DNA of 64,000 bases. Source: Lunularia cruciata. Lineage: Eukaryota; Streptophyta; Marchantiopsida; Lunulariales; Lunulariaceae. The stretch is taken from contig OX419762.1 of assembly GCA_948567375.1 (NCBI GenBank), forward strand, positions 40,839,034-40,903,033. Reading direction: 5' to 3'. Below are positions 11,872-23,399 of this stretch, one piece after another. The notes under the pieces were generated by a model, which was given only the letters and a program-made list of their open reading frames with translations, was not told the DNA's origin and did no database searches. Numbering within the stretch: the first letter of the stretch is position 1; each line of letters opens with the position of its first letter. A program made the position numbers and the translations under genes.

Positions 11872-14800
11872 ATGGGGAAACTTCCGGTTTTCTTTGGCAA
11901 GGATGGAGAAGATGTGGAGGCCTTTGTGAGAGACTTCAAGAGAGCTTGCATAGGAAACAATGAGAGGAGGAAGAATGAGTGGGCCTCATTATTACCAGAT
12001 TTCTTTGAGGATGCAGCACTTACATGGTATGAGTCAGAATACCAAAAGAGAGAGAGGAGAGAGGGGGAAGAGGAGTCTTGGGAGACTTTGACTTCAGCAC
12101 TCATTGAGAACTTTCTTCCTGATGAGAGTTATGAGAGATTGATGAGTGAGGTTACATTTCTCAAGCAAGGAGATGGAGAGAAAGTGAGGGTCTATGTGGA
12201 AAGAGTGGAAAAGTTGGAGTCCAGATTTCGCATAGTGTTGAGGAAGGGTGGGGATGATGTGGAGACTACAATGATTGGCATAGGGGCCATGCTCACCAAG
12301 AATTTTGTGGGAGGATTGAGACCACAAATTAGAAGCAAGGTGAGATATGAGAAACCTTCTTCCAAGGTTGAAGCTATCAAGATCGCAATTCGTATGGAGG
12401 AGAGTTTGGAAGGGGATGAGAGTGATTTGGTGGTGAAGGAGGTTGTGCATCCTCCTCAAGGCTACAAGTATGGTGGAACTTCTGATACTTTGGTGACAAG
12501 GGTTGCACCACAAGTAGTAGTTGCTCCAATTCTTGCACCTCCACCAAAAGATCCACTCCAAACCATCACAGAACAACTTGCGGATCTCAAGATCAATGTG
12601 GTGCAACTATGGGAGAAGAGAGAGGTGGATCAGAATGTAGGGAGAGGACCTAGGAGTTATGGAAACTATCCATATAGAGGAGGCCAACCAGCCAACAATT
12701 TCAATGATAGAAATTGTTTTGGTTGTGGAGGAAGAGGCCATATCCAAAGGAATTGCCCAAATTCCACTTACCATGGAGGAAGGGGTTATGAGGGAGCCAA
12801 TAGAGGGAAAGAGGGAGGTAGTGAAACCCAAGTGGCTCCTAATCCCAACAAAGGTAAGGGGATAGCATCCATAGATGTGGTTGAGAGCAAGTATGAGAAG
12901 GGAGAGTGCTCAAACTCCAAGGGTCCTAATTTGGAGCTTTTGGCACAAGAGAAGAAGAGAGCTCGTTTTGCAGAGGATGTTCACTCTTCTCAAGGATTTA
13001 CTTCAAGCAAGGATACTCCTATGTCTACTAGGAGCACTCGCACCTCAACACCATCAACAACAAAGACTCCAAGGAAGAAGTTGGGGATGGAGGACTTCTT
13101 GATCTCCAAGCAACAATGGAACTACAATGTGTTGGAGGATGTTGGTAGTCACAAGGCTAACATCACAGTGGGCCAATTAATTGCTTTGAACCCTACCTTG
13201 AGAAAGGAGCTTAGAGGTGGTTTGAGTTCTACAAGGAGCAAGAAGAAGAAGAAGGCAAAAGTTCCAATATCAATGGGGGTGGTGGATGCCAAGCCAGCAC
13301 CATGGGAAGCTTGTGAATATGCCTCCAAGATTGATGTGAGAGTGAATGGTCACAACATCAAGGATGCATTGGTTGATGGAGGATCAGCAGTGAATGCCAT
13401 GTCAGAAAGGTTGATGAAGAAGTTGGGTATGATACCCTCAAGAGCTTCAACATTTGTGGTGAGCATGGCAAACAAGCAACAAGTTCGACCAGTAGGAGTG
13501 ATGGATAAGGTGGTAGTTTCAGTTATGGGAGTTCAAAATCTCATGACTTTCCAAGTCTTGAAGGATTCAAGCTATGACTTACTTCTTGGGAGGCCATGGT
13601 TGAGAGCAGCACGCACAACTGATCGATGGCACAAAGGGTACTTAAGGATTGGGCCATCAAACCATAGAGTCACTGTTCCTGTGACTAACACCACCAACAC
13701 TTCACATTCAGATACCCCATCTTCTGATTATTGGGAATCTGATTTTGAAGGAGGAGCTTCAGGTGTGGACACAAGCATGGAAGAGGAGACTTCCACGGAG
13801 GAGGATGAATCTGAATCTGATTCAGATGTGTATCCTTTGTGTGCTATGGATTTTGCACCTAAGCCAGAGGTTTTGAAGGACCCAGATAAATCACCATTGA
13901 CACTTGAGGAGGTAGAGAGAAGGTTATCTACCCTCAAGTATGGCCCAAATGTTACCAAGGAGGAGAAGGTGAGATTTGAGGAGATTTTCCGCAAGTTCAT
14001 CCATGTGTTTGCTTTTAGTTACAAGGATTTGAAGGAAGTCACCTTGGAGGAGCACAAGATAGAGGTGGAGTCACATGCAAGACCAATCCGCCAAAAGCAA
14101 CGTCGCATTAGCCCACCAATATCTTTGGTTGTGAAGGAGGAGATTGATAAGCTCAAGGAGGCTGGATTTATCTTTGAGGTGGAGAATTCAGAATGGGTGT
14201 CTCCAATTGTCATTGTGAAGAAAAAGAATGGCAAGCTTCGGGTATGTGTGGATTACAAGAAGCTTAATGCTGTTACCAAGAAGGACTACTACCCATTGCC
14301 ATTCATTGATGAGATCTTGGAGGAGGTTGCAGGTCATGAGAGGTACAGTTTTGGAGATGGTTATAGTGGATATAACCAAATAAAGATTGCACCAGAGCAT
14401 CAACAACTCACCACATTCACCACACCTTGGGGAACTTACGCTTTCAAGGTCATGCCTTTTGGGCTTTGCAATGCTCCAGCCACATTCCAACGGTTCATGA
14501 ACAAGGTATTTGAACCTTTCATTGGGAAATTTGTGAGAGATTTCATTGATGACTTTTGTGTCTATGGGAGCAAGGAGGAGCACTTTGAGCACCTAATCAA
14601 AGTCTTGCAACGCTTGGATGAGGCAAATGCATCACTCAACCCAGAGAAGTGCATTTTTGGATGTGAAGAAGGTCTACTTTTGGGGCACATCATCTCCAAG
14701 GATGGAATAGCAGTTGATCCTGAGAAGGTGAGGAAAATCTCAGACCTTCCATTCCCTTCAAGCTTGACAAAGTTACGCCAATTCTTGGGAATGGTTGGGT

Positions 14801-16698
14801 ACTATAGGAGGTTCATCTTCTCATTTTCCAACAAGGCTTATGCATTGACCATCTACATGAAGAAGGGTGTAGATTACATGGTGATTTTGGAAGACAAGGA
14901 GGCTCTCAAAGCTTTTGAGGAGCTCAAGCAATCCCTTGTTGTAGCTCCAATTCTTGCTAAACCTGATTGGAGTAAGCCTTTCATCCTCTACACTGATGCT
15001 TCTAATGTAGCTATAGGATGCACTCTTAGTCAATTAGACCAAGATGGGCATGATCATCCAATAGCTTATGCTAGTAGGCAGATGGTTTCAGCAGAGAAGA
15101 ACTACTCTGTCACAGAGAGAGAAGGGTTGGCAGTGATCTTTGGTCTCAAGAAGTTTAGACACTACTTGATTGGAGGGAAAGCCACAATTGTCACGGATCA
15201 CAAGGCTTTGAAGTACATCTTCAACAAGCCTAATGTTGAAGGGAGACTAGCAAGGTGGATGATTCTCTTGTCTGAGTATGACTACACAATTGAGGATAGG
15301 CCAGGAAAGAAACATGCAAATGCTGATTTGTTATCTAGAGCCTATGATCATGATGGAGATGAGCCAGTAGATGATTCCTTCCCGGATGAGGAGCTCATGA
15401 CAATCTCAGTCACTCAAGAGGTTCCAATGGAGTACAAGGAGATTGTGGATTTTGTGACAAGAGGTAACTATCCAGAAGGGATGCATGCTAGGGAGAGGAA
15501 GGCCCTTGCAGCAAGATCTAGACCTTACACAATGGTGGATGATATTCTTTTTCACCAAGGAGCAGATGGTCTACTTCGAAGAGCAGTGGGTAAGGAAGAG
15601 TCTATCCTACTCATAAAGGAGTTTCATGAAGGTTTAGTATGTGGAGGACACTTTGCAGGAAAGGTGACTGCTTTCAAGATTCTAGATGCAGGTTACCATT
15701 GGAGAGGGATTTTCAAGGATTGTCTTGATTATTGCAAAACTTGTCATGTTTGTCAAGCTTTTGCTAGAAAGTCTACATCCACTCCACCACTTAGATCAAT
15801 TCCATTGCTAGGACCCTTTGAGAAGTGGGGAATTGATTTTGTAGGACCTCTCAATAGAACCCCAAGGAACAATCGGTACATTGTGGTAGTTACTGATTAC
15901 CTTACCAAGTGGGTTGAGGCTAGACCATTGAGGGACAAGAATGAAGATGAAGTGGGTAGATTTCTTTATGAACGCATTATCACTAGGTTTGGATGCCCTT
16001 TGGAGTTGGTTTCTGATAGAGGAGGAGAGTTTACAGGAAGCATTACTACAGCCATGCTACGACATTTCTCTATCACACATAGAGTAACTACATCCTATAA
16101 GCCAAATTCCAATGGCTTGGCAGAGAGAACCAATCAGACCTTGTGCATGATGTTGGCCAAAGATGCAGAAATGGAGGGGGCTAAACATCATTGGGACAAG
16201 AGGATTCATGCAGTTTTGTGGGAGTATAGGACAACCATGAAGACTTCCACTGGATATTCTCCATTCCAATTGGTGTATGGTATTGAGTCTACCTTACCTA
16301 TTCACTTTGATCTTCCTACCTTCCAAAGCATTCATAGGAGATTGAAGAAAGCACAAGGAAGTGATGCAGAGAAGTCAAGGAAGGATCAACTCATGGAGTT
16401 GGAAGAGGCAAGAGCAGTTGCTATGGTTCGAGTGGAGCAAGCCCAAAGGAAACAAAAGGAGAGCTATGACAAGAGGCAAGGCAAGAAGAAGGTGGAGCCT
16501 TTCAAAGAAGGTGATTGGGTAATGTTGTTTGATTCCATTCGATTCAAGAGAGTACAAAAGAAGTTTTTGCCTAAGTACTTTGGACCTTTCATAGTAGAGA
16601 AGGTGTGGGGAAATTACACTTATGATCTCAAGGAGTTGGGAGGAAGACACTTTGATAGGATTAACCATGATAAGTTGAAGATGTACCATAGAAGGTAG
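11872..16698 (+). CDS. Gag-pol polyprotein of gypsy element A
   Basis: One uninterrupted 1,608-codon frame beginning MGKLPVFFGKDGED. Parts by approximate residue: gag capsid region 1-180; CCHC knuckle CFGCGGRGHIQRNC at about 282-295; aspartic protease region around 495-590 (ALVDGGSAVNAM to LLLGRPWL); reverse transcriptase about 770-940 with the FIDDFCVYG active-site block near 890; RNase H from about 1,036 (LYTDASNVAIG); integrase zinc-binding region about 1,252-1,300 (HEG to CHVCQ); integrase core about 1,320-1,480 with WGIDFVGPL and SDRGGEF. The C-terminus ends shortly after a basic YFGPF-type region, without a chromodomain. Known role of the family: capsid formation, reverse transcription and integration. 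The protein looks whole. Confidence 0.93.
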   Translation: MGKLPVFFGKDGEDVEAFVRDFKRACIGNNERRKNEWASLLPDFFEDAALTWYESEYQKRERREGEEESWETLTSALIENFLPDESYERLMSEVTFLKQGDGEKVRVYVERVEKLESRFRIVLRKGGDDVETTMIGIGAMLTKNFVGGLRPQIRSKVRYEKPSSKVEAIKIAIRMEESLEGDESDLVVKEVVHPPQGYKYGGTSDTLVTRVAPQVVVAPILAPPPKDPLQTITEQLADLKINVVQLWEKREVDQNVGRGPRSYGNYPYRGGQPANNFNDRNCFGCGGRGHIQRNCPNSTYHGGRGYEGANRGKEGGSETQVAPNPNKGKGIASIDVVESKYEKGECSNSKGPNLELLAQEKKRARFAEDVHSSQGFTSSKDTPMSTRSTRTSTPSTTKTPRKKLGMEDFLISKQQWNYNVLEDVGSHKANITVGQLIALNPTLRKELRGGLSSTRSKKKKKAKVPISMGVVDAKPAPWEACEYASKIDVRVNGHNIKDALVDGGSAVNAMSERLMKKLGMIPSRASTFVVSMANKQQVRPVGVMDKVVVSVMGVQNLMTFQVLKDSSYDLLLGRPWLRAARTTDRWHKGYLRIGPSNHRVTVPVTNTTNTSHSDTPSSDYWESDFEGGASGVDTSMEEETSTEEDESESDSDVYPLCAMDFAPKPEVLKDPDKSPLTLEEVERRLSTLKYGPNVTKEEKVRFEEIFRKFIHVFAFSYKDLKEVTLEEHKIEVESHARPIRQKQRRISPPISLVVKEEIDKLKEAGFIFEVENSEWVSPIVIVKKKNGKLRVCVDYKKLNAVTKKDYYPLPFIDEILEEVAGHERYSFGDGYSGYNQIKIAPEHQQLTTFTTPWGTYAFKVMPFGLCNAPATFQRFMNKVFEPFIGKFVRDFIDDFCVYGSKEEHFEHLIKVLQRLDEANASLNPEKCIFGCEEGLLLGHIISKDGIAVDPEKVRKISDLPFPSSLTKLRQFLGMVGYYRRFIFSFSNKAYALTIYMKKGVDYMVILEDKEALKAFEELKQSLVVAPILAKPDWSKPFILYTDASNVAIGCTLSQLDQDGHDHPIAYASRQMVSAEKNYSVTEREGLAVIFGLKKFRHYLIGGKATIVTDHKALKYIFNKPNVEGRLARWMILLSEYDYTIEDRPGKKHANADLLSRAYDHDGDEPVDDSFPDEELMTISVTQEVPMEYKEIVDFVTRGNYPEGMHARERKALAARSRPYTMVDDILFHQGADGLLRRAVGKEESILLIKEFHEGLVCGGHFAGKVTAFKILDAGYHWRGIFKDCLDYCKTCHVCQAFARKSTSTPPLRSIPLLGPFEKWGIDFVGPLNRTPRNNRYIVVVTDYLTKWVEARPLRDKNEDEVGRFLYERIITRFGCPLELVSDRGGEFTGSITTAMLRHFSITHRVTTSYKPNSNGLAERTNQTLCMMLAKDAEMEGAKHHWDKRIHAVLWEYRTTMKTSTGYSPFQLVYGIESTLPIHFDLPTFQSIHRRLKKAQGSDAEKSRKDQLMELEEARAVAMVRVEQAQRKQKESYDKRQGKKKVEPFKEGDWVMLFDSIRFKRVQKKFLPKYFGPFIVEKVWGNYTYDLKELGGRHFDRINHDKLKMYHRR

Positions 16699-16746
16699 AG
16701 AGACCTTCACTTTGAGGACAAAGTGAAAACTTAGTCCGGGGGTAAA

Positions 16747-17438
16747 TGTAACACCCATTTGTGCATGTGTGTGGTATTGTGATATTTAGCTTGGTATTAC
16801 AAGTACTTAAGAGATATTATTTATATAGAGATAAAGGATGGTTCTATATTAGTCATGGTTAGCTAAAGTTAGTCATAGCTAAGATAGATGGGACCTTACT
16901 TTAGAGGAAGTAGAAAAGATGAGCACCACTATTTTGGATTTTAGTGTGTTGACTTGGTATTATTCCTAGGTGTTTGGCTTTGGGGAAAGAGTTGAGAACT
17001 CTTGGGCCCGCAAGCCTTTTTGTTTTGGATTCTTCTTTAGTCCAAGGATAGCCCATGTGAAGGAATCCTTGCTTTAGTGGTTGGGTCAAGATAAGACCAC
17101 ATGCTTAGGGGAATATGCCCATGTGAATGGATATTCCTTTCTACTTTTTGACTTTACTTGACTTTTAGTCTAGTAACTTGAGTTACTACGGTAATTAGTA
17201 ACTTTGGTACGTAACTATTTCACAAGTATATAAACAAGGAGTGAGGAGGTACTCATCATCCTTTCATTTGCAACTATCTCTCTCTCATTGAGTTCTCTAG
17301 TGAGCAATGTCTTGAGTCTTGGAGTGTTAGCCTTGGAGGAGTATGATGGAGTTGGGGTTCCTTGCCTTCTTAGTCCATGGTGCGCTACCATAATAGCCAT
17401 CAGAGGTTCATCCTTAGTGAGAGACAGGCCGGCTCACA
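16747..17438 (+). repeat. 3' LTR of element A
   Basis: 692 bp, apparently identical to 9,611-10,302. It follows a purine-rich gtccgggggtaaa tract and is followed by ggac. Confidence 0.93.
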
Positions 17439-20400
17439 GGACATGCAATACTAAGCCTTACAAGGGATAACGGTCCATGGGAGTAGAGGAAGAATTGGAT
17501 TTCAAGAATGAATCAATAATTTTGATTGTTCATCATTGAAATCACCAATCATTTTGTATGCATGGTTGCATGTGAGTACTTGATTGATAAAGCCCTCATA
17601 TGGTATGATGCTTGTAAATGATCAATGTTGGTAGAAGGAAGAAAGGTCACTTGGACGGCCATGCAAGAAGGGTTACTAAAGAACTTCCAATCTGTGGATT
17701 TTGTGTAGATGGCCCGCACCTAACTATGGGAGTTGAAGTAGAAGAATAGTGTACAAGAGTATGTTGGAGGCATTCCTTGATCTATAGGTCACAATAACTA
17801 ACATGAGTCCAACAAAAGTTTTGGATAATTTCAAACAAGGGTTAAAGGAGCTAATTCACCAAGAAGTAATGGTACAAAACCCTTGCATGATTTTTGAAGC
17901 CATTGCTTGTGCTCAAAGAATATTAGGGCGTTTGAAGGAGATGAAGGAGTAGTCTTGAATCAAAATTATTGGGCCAAAACACAACAATTTGATGGACCAG
18001 TCCCTATGGAATTGGGCAACATTTGGTTCCAAGAACAAGGAGCACAATTGCTCAAAGGAGAACAAGGACAACTTGAAGGAAGAAGAGATGAATGTGCTAC
18101 AAGGAGAAGAGACTCGAGCAAAACAATATTGTTGTTACAATTGTGGCACCTAGTAATCAATTATTGTACTCAATTTCTTAGAGGCCCTTGGCCTTCATAC
18201 AAGTGATCTTTGAACAACATGGAGAGATGAATTGAAGAGGAAGAGGCAAAAATCATATCAAAAAACAAAGATCACTAGTAAAAGTACCTCATGGCTTTAC
18301 TTGATCAATGGAGAAGCAAAAAAGTGGGGAAAGAAAGGGGATAAGTACATAGAGAGTGAGGAAGACAAACTCACAATTGATTATCATAAAAGGAATCCTA
18401 GAGGGAAATCAAGTGAGAGTGTTGATAGACCTTCAAGCAACAAAGAAGACTCGCTCTATTGCAATAAGGTTGGGGATAGATCCAAAGAAGGATGAGAATG
18501 AAGAAGTAGAATTACCTGATGGGCAGACAAAGAGGATTGAATTGTTCCTTGAAAAGGTAGCATTTTGTGTTGGAGAGTATCAAGAAGAAATTGAATGGCA
18601 AGTGATAGGTTAGCTTGTTATGATGCAATCTTAGATATATCGCAGATGAATTGCAATCTTAGATATATTGCAGATGAAGCACTAAAACCTTAGGGTCAAT
18701 TGGAGGAAGAAAGCAATAAGAACTTGCCAATGAAAGATCAGTGGAGTTAAAGAGAGAGCACACAAGCAAGAAATACCTCTTTACGTCAAAAGGACAACAA
18801 TTATCTATAAGACAAATAGATGTTTCATGGGCCTAATAAGAGAAGTCAAAAGTGCACAACTCAATGGAAAAGTTCTTAAGAAATTGAAAGATGTGGTCAA
18901 TGAGTTTCAAGATGTCTTCCCAGATGACCTACCCTTAGGATTTCTACCAAAAGGAGAGTAGATCACAAAATCAAGATAATTTGTGAGAAGACACCTCCTT
19001 GTTAGGCCCCATATCATCTATCACCTCATGAGTTGGAGGAGTATAAGGCTCAAATTGAGGATATGCTATAAAAAGGTTTACCCAATGTATCACCATATAT
19101 GGCTTTGGTATTGTTTGTGAAGAAAAAGATGGTACAATGCACATGTGCATTGACGATGGAGGGTCTAAATCAACAAATGGTGAAGAAAAAAATACCCCTT
19201 ACTTGACATAGATGACCTATTTGATCAACAAGGCAAGACACTTCACCAAACTTGACCTATGGAGCAGTTACAATCAAATCTAGATTGCGGAGGGAGAGGT
19301 CCAAAAAATTGCCTTTCAAACAAGGTTGACCACTTTGAGTACTTGGTGATGTTGTTTTGCATCACTAATGCACTAGCCACTTTCATGAGTTTGATGAATG
19401 ACATATTTCATCCAGGTTTTTATTTTCCTAGATGACATCCTTGTTTATAGTAGGACAATGATGAAACAAAAGCAATATATGCGAGAAGTCCTCCAGATTC
19501 TATGACAGAATCAGTTGTATGTCAATATCTCAAAGTGTGAGTTTGGCAAGTTTGAAGTAGAATTTTGGGGCATAAAGTAAGTGTAGAAGGTATCCAAGTG
19601 CTAATAGATAAAAAGTTCATTCAGAGATAGAGTGCTCTAGAGGACCAGTCTCAACTCAAGAGTTTCTTAGGATTGATGAGGTTCTATTGTTGATTTTTCA
19701 AGGACTCCTCTCCAAGGTTGCAAACCTCTGACAACACTACTTAGAAAGGGGAAGAAATAGATGTGGAGAACCGCACAAGAATTGGCCTTTTAGGAATTGA
19801 AAGATGCATTACTACATGCACCAATCTTGAAATGGTATGACCTAAAATGGCCAATCAAGTTGGTTATGGATGCATCAAGCATAACAATAGGAGAAGTCTT
19901 TCAAAAAGAGAAGCATGATGGATGGCCCCCAATTGCATATTTCTCTCAAAATCTATTCCCGGAAAAATCCAACTATCACACTACCAAACAAGAAGAGTTG
20001 GGCATTGTTTTTGCAACCAAGAATTGGAAGTACTATCTTGGCAAGAAGGTATTTTTAGTGGAGATAGACCACAAACCTTTAGTCTACCTCAAGACATAGA
20101 AATATCTAAATCAACAATAGATTTGGTGGGTGGAGTGGAGATAAAGGTTCAACATGACAATCACATATGTAGAAGGCAAGAAGCAATTGGTAGATGTAGT
20201 TGCCTGAATGCTTATGGCAAAAAATCTAGTATTAGAGGTCAAGATGAACCCCTAATTTTGGCCAACAATTCTTGCTACTACAAAAATTGATCCATAGATT
20301 ATAGGAGCTCAATTATCAAATGGCATCACTAGTACCCAAGGACTCACTTTTGTGATAGTAGGTTATGGATCCTGGATGACCCAAACATTAGAACCACCAT

Positions 20401-21673
20401 CCAAGCAAAATGTCATGATTTTGCCATTGCAGGTCACGTTGGTGTGGACAAGACTTTGGATGTAGCAAAATACTATTATTATTGGCCCAAGATGAGCAAT
20501 GATGTGATAGATTATGTTCAAATTTACCTATTTTTTCAATAGAATAAAGCTTTTAATCAAGCTTGTGTGTGACTACTTCCTAATCCTACACAATGATTGG
20601 AATAGGTAAGCATGGATCTAGTTTGTGAATTGCCCAAGACCTCCTCTGGGTTTGACTCCATCATAGTTTTTGTTGATCGACTCAACAAATTGATTCATAT
20701 GCATGCTACCACCAAGGACTTGACCACTCCACAATTAGCTCAATTATACTTAGTATACATTCTTTTCTTACCATGGGTTTTCTTGAGTGCTCATCATTGA
20801 TAGAGGCATACAATTGACCAATTTGTTTTGGAGAACACTCTTTGACTTCTTCAAAACCAAATTGGCCATGTCCACTACTTACCATCCACAAACCAATGGA
20901 AAAATACATTGGGCTAGTTGTACTATTGAAAACATGTTCCAGAGCTTCATCCTAGAGGAGCAAGAAAGGTGGGACACCTTACTCCCAATGGTGGAATTTA
21001 TGTACAACAATTCAATGAATGCATCCACACAAGCCACACCATTTTTTTTCATGTACGAAGAGCATCCTTTCATACCTTTGGGCTTGATGAAGACCCACTT
21101 GGTGATTACCAAGATGGATGCAATCAACACTTTTGTTTCTAAAATCCAACAAGGAGTGGAGAATGCCAAAAATAGGTTGTAGATCACCCAAAATTGACAA
21201 TATTGGGTGCACTTGGAGTTCAATATTGGGGATCAAGTCTAGATATCAACAACCAACCTCACATTAGTTGGCTCTTGTAAGCTCAAACCTCATTTTGTTG
21301 GGCCTTTTCTTATCCTTTGTTGAATTGGAGCAATGGCTTATCACTTGGAGAGCTACCGCCACACATGAAGATCCATCAAGTATTCAATGTGTCCTTATTA
21401 CACAAATATGCACTTTGACCACCACACTTTTCTTCCATACAAGAAATTCAACCTTGTCCAACACTCATTGATGACATGGAGGAATATGAAGTCAAATGCA
21501 TTCTCCAAAAATGCATTTTTGGTACTTGCCATTTGCATGTAGAATATATTGTACATTGGAAGGAACACCTATTGTATGAGGCAACATGGGAGCCAACTGC
21601 CAACTTGACCAATGCACCAATGTTGGTGAACTCTTTTGAGAAATAGCTTCATAACAAGGACGTTACATCTTAA

Positions 21674-21677
21674 AAGG
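21674..21677 (+). repeat. Target-site duplication of element D, left copy
   Basis: aagg precedes TGTCACGCC and recurs at 31,625-31,628 after the right terminus CGACA. A shared neighbouring A leaves 5 bp possible. Rejoining the flanks restores the R polypurine tract leading into its 3' LTR, which supports the boundaries. Confidence 0.78.
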
Positions 21678-22126
21678 TGTCACGCCATTTGTAGTTCCGC
21701 ATCTAGATGCTCGGACACTAGAGTTCCAGTGATGGTAGTTAGAGTTATTCTAGCAGTTTCTCAGGGACTACTTTCCGACGGTTAGATTTCATGTTCGGAG
21801 TACTAACTTCACGGTGGGGCCCACCGTCACTTTGCACCGTTCGCACCGTCGAGTGTGCCGTCAGCGGGACCGTTAGGGTTTCAGGGCTAGCTCGAGTCCA
21901 GGGGGTATAGTTTCGAAGTGAGCTCCAGAGAGCTCACTTCTCTGATGTTGAGCCTTCGAGTTCCTGGCTATGGTGGACAGAGGCCGGCGAGCGTCACCTG
22001 GATTCTCTATGCTTGAGTGGGTGTGGCTTGACTGTAATCAGTGCCCAGTTGTTGGCAGTTTATAGAGTGACAGATCAAGTACTGATCTGAGTTGAGTTGA
22101 GTTGAGAGTGTTAAGCAATCTGATTA
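21678..22126 (+). repeat. Left terminal repeat core of element D
   Basis: 449 bp, TGTCACGCC to CTGATTA. It matches 31,069-31,517 at all but 11 positions, ten of them transitions by my count. It continues into a leader with catcagag, possibly a decayed primer-binding site. Confidence 0.85.
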
Positions 22127-23399
22127 CATCAGAGAAGTGAAGTCAGGGGGAAATTGGGTGCAGGAATGTTGAGTGTTGGTGGTATCTCCAAGCTCGGTGG
22201 ATCGTGGTAGCTCGATTCAGGTTCTATGTTTCCCTAGTGTGCAGAAGCTCGTGTAGTTGATGCAAATTTGGCAGTTAGGCGGACGGTGTGCGGAAGCGCT
22301 GGCCAAATTTTGAGCAAAGAAGGAGCAATTTTTGAGCAGTGTTGTGATTTTGAGCTCAGGAGGTGAAGGCAGGACCAATTTGCTGCGAGTTGGGCTCAGA
22401 AAGTGAAATTGAAGGTGGAGTTGGAAAGCTCTTCTCATGAAATTGTGATTTGGAAAAACCCGTTTTGTCAATTTGGCTCGAGTGGAAAGTTAGCGGGGGA
22501 TTTGGCAGACATCCATCTTTAGGGTTTACGTCAGATTTTACGTCAGATTTACGTTAGATTTTGGGCCAGAATTGGAGGAGTTTCGCTGTTTGGCCAGATT
22601 TGGAGAAGTTCCGCTAGTTTGGAGGAGTTTCGCAGATTTGGAGAAGTTTCGCCAATTTTGGAGGAGGTTCGAAGTGGCAACAAGAAAGGCCTCATTTGGT
22701 TGAATTTCGGCGTTTCGAGGCTTCGAGGCATAGGGCTGTGGGCTATGAGAGGCTACGAAGGCCTAGAAGGGCCAGCAAGCCAGCTTGCTGGCGTGAGGCT
22801 AGCTAGTTTAGTGTAGATCTTGGTCATTGGTTGGCAAAATCTGCCTTTCTTGCTAGATTGTGCGCAATAGGGTTTGACTCCTAGATCTCTTGTTCCTAGA
22901 CTGGTGCCCTAGCCAACTGGTCCACCTTCACTTGTTGTCATAGTGATTGTGCCACTGTTATTTATACACATGTAGCTTTGGCTAGGAGAGGCAGTTTGAT
23001 CCCATTCTTGGTGATCCTGGTAACTTAGGACTTAGATACAAACTACTCTTATGTCAAATGCCAAATGGTGGTAGAGTCAGTCCCGTGTTGTGTTATGAGA
23101 TGGAGGGTTTTCGTTTAGATTTCTTGTGATTGGATCCCCTCCATTCTCTGCTTCCTGTTTGTGCACCACGTTTGTGTGAGGTGCCTTGACTTTTGAGCGT
23201 TGGTGCTCTGGTGTGCTCTCGGTGGTGAGGCTGGAGTGATGACCAGTCAGACTACCTTTGTTTCTCTCCGGTGAGGCAGGAAGTGATGACCTGCAGACCG
23301 TGAGAGTGCGTGTTATGATGGCAGGTTACAGGTTGCCCTTCCCCTAGTGTAGTTATCTCGGTTAGAGTTACATTAGTGGGTGGTGTTTTAGTTGGTGTT

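Larger units (their letters stand above)
9611..17438 (+). mobile_element. Ty3/gypsy element A, young and apparently whole
   Basis: This is a 7,828-bp gypsy element inserted in the gag region of R. The LTRs at 9,611-10,302 and 16,747-17,438 are both 692 bp and look identical by eye, which implies a very recent insertion. Order: LTR, primer-binding-like site, about 1.5 kb of leader with a separate zinc-knuckle open frame (11,139-11,636), one uninterrupted gag-pol frame (11,872-16,698), a purine-rich tract (about 16,734-16,746), LTR. No chromodomain follows the integrase, so it belongs outside the chromoviruses. Target duplication ggac. It looks whole, with no breaks seen in gag-pol. An older solo LTR of the family lies at 42,197-42,883. 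Confidence 0.93.

Noticed and set aside
11784-16758. Minus-strand open frames across element A
   Set aside because: They are shadows of the long gag-pol frame on the plus strand.
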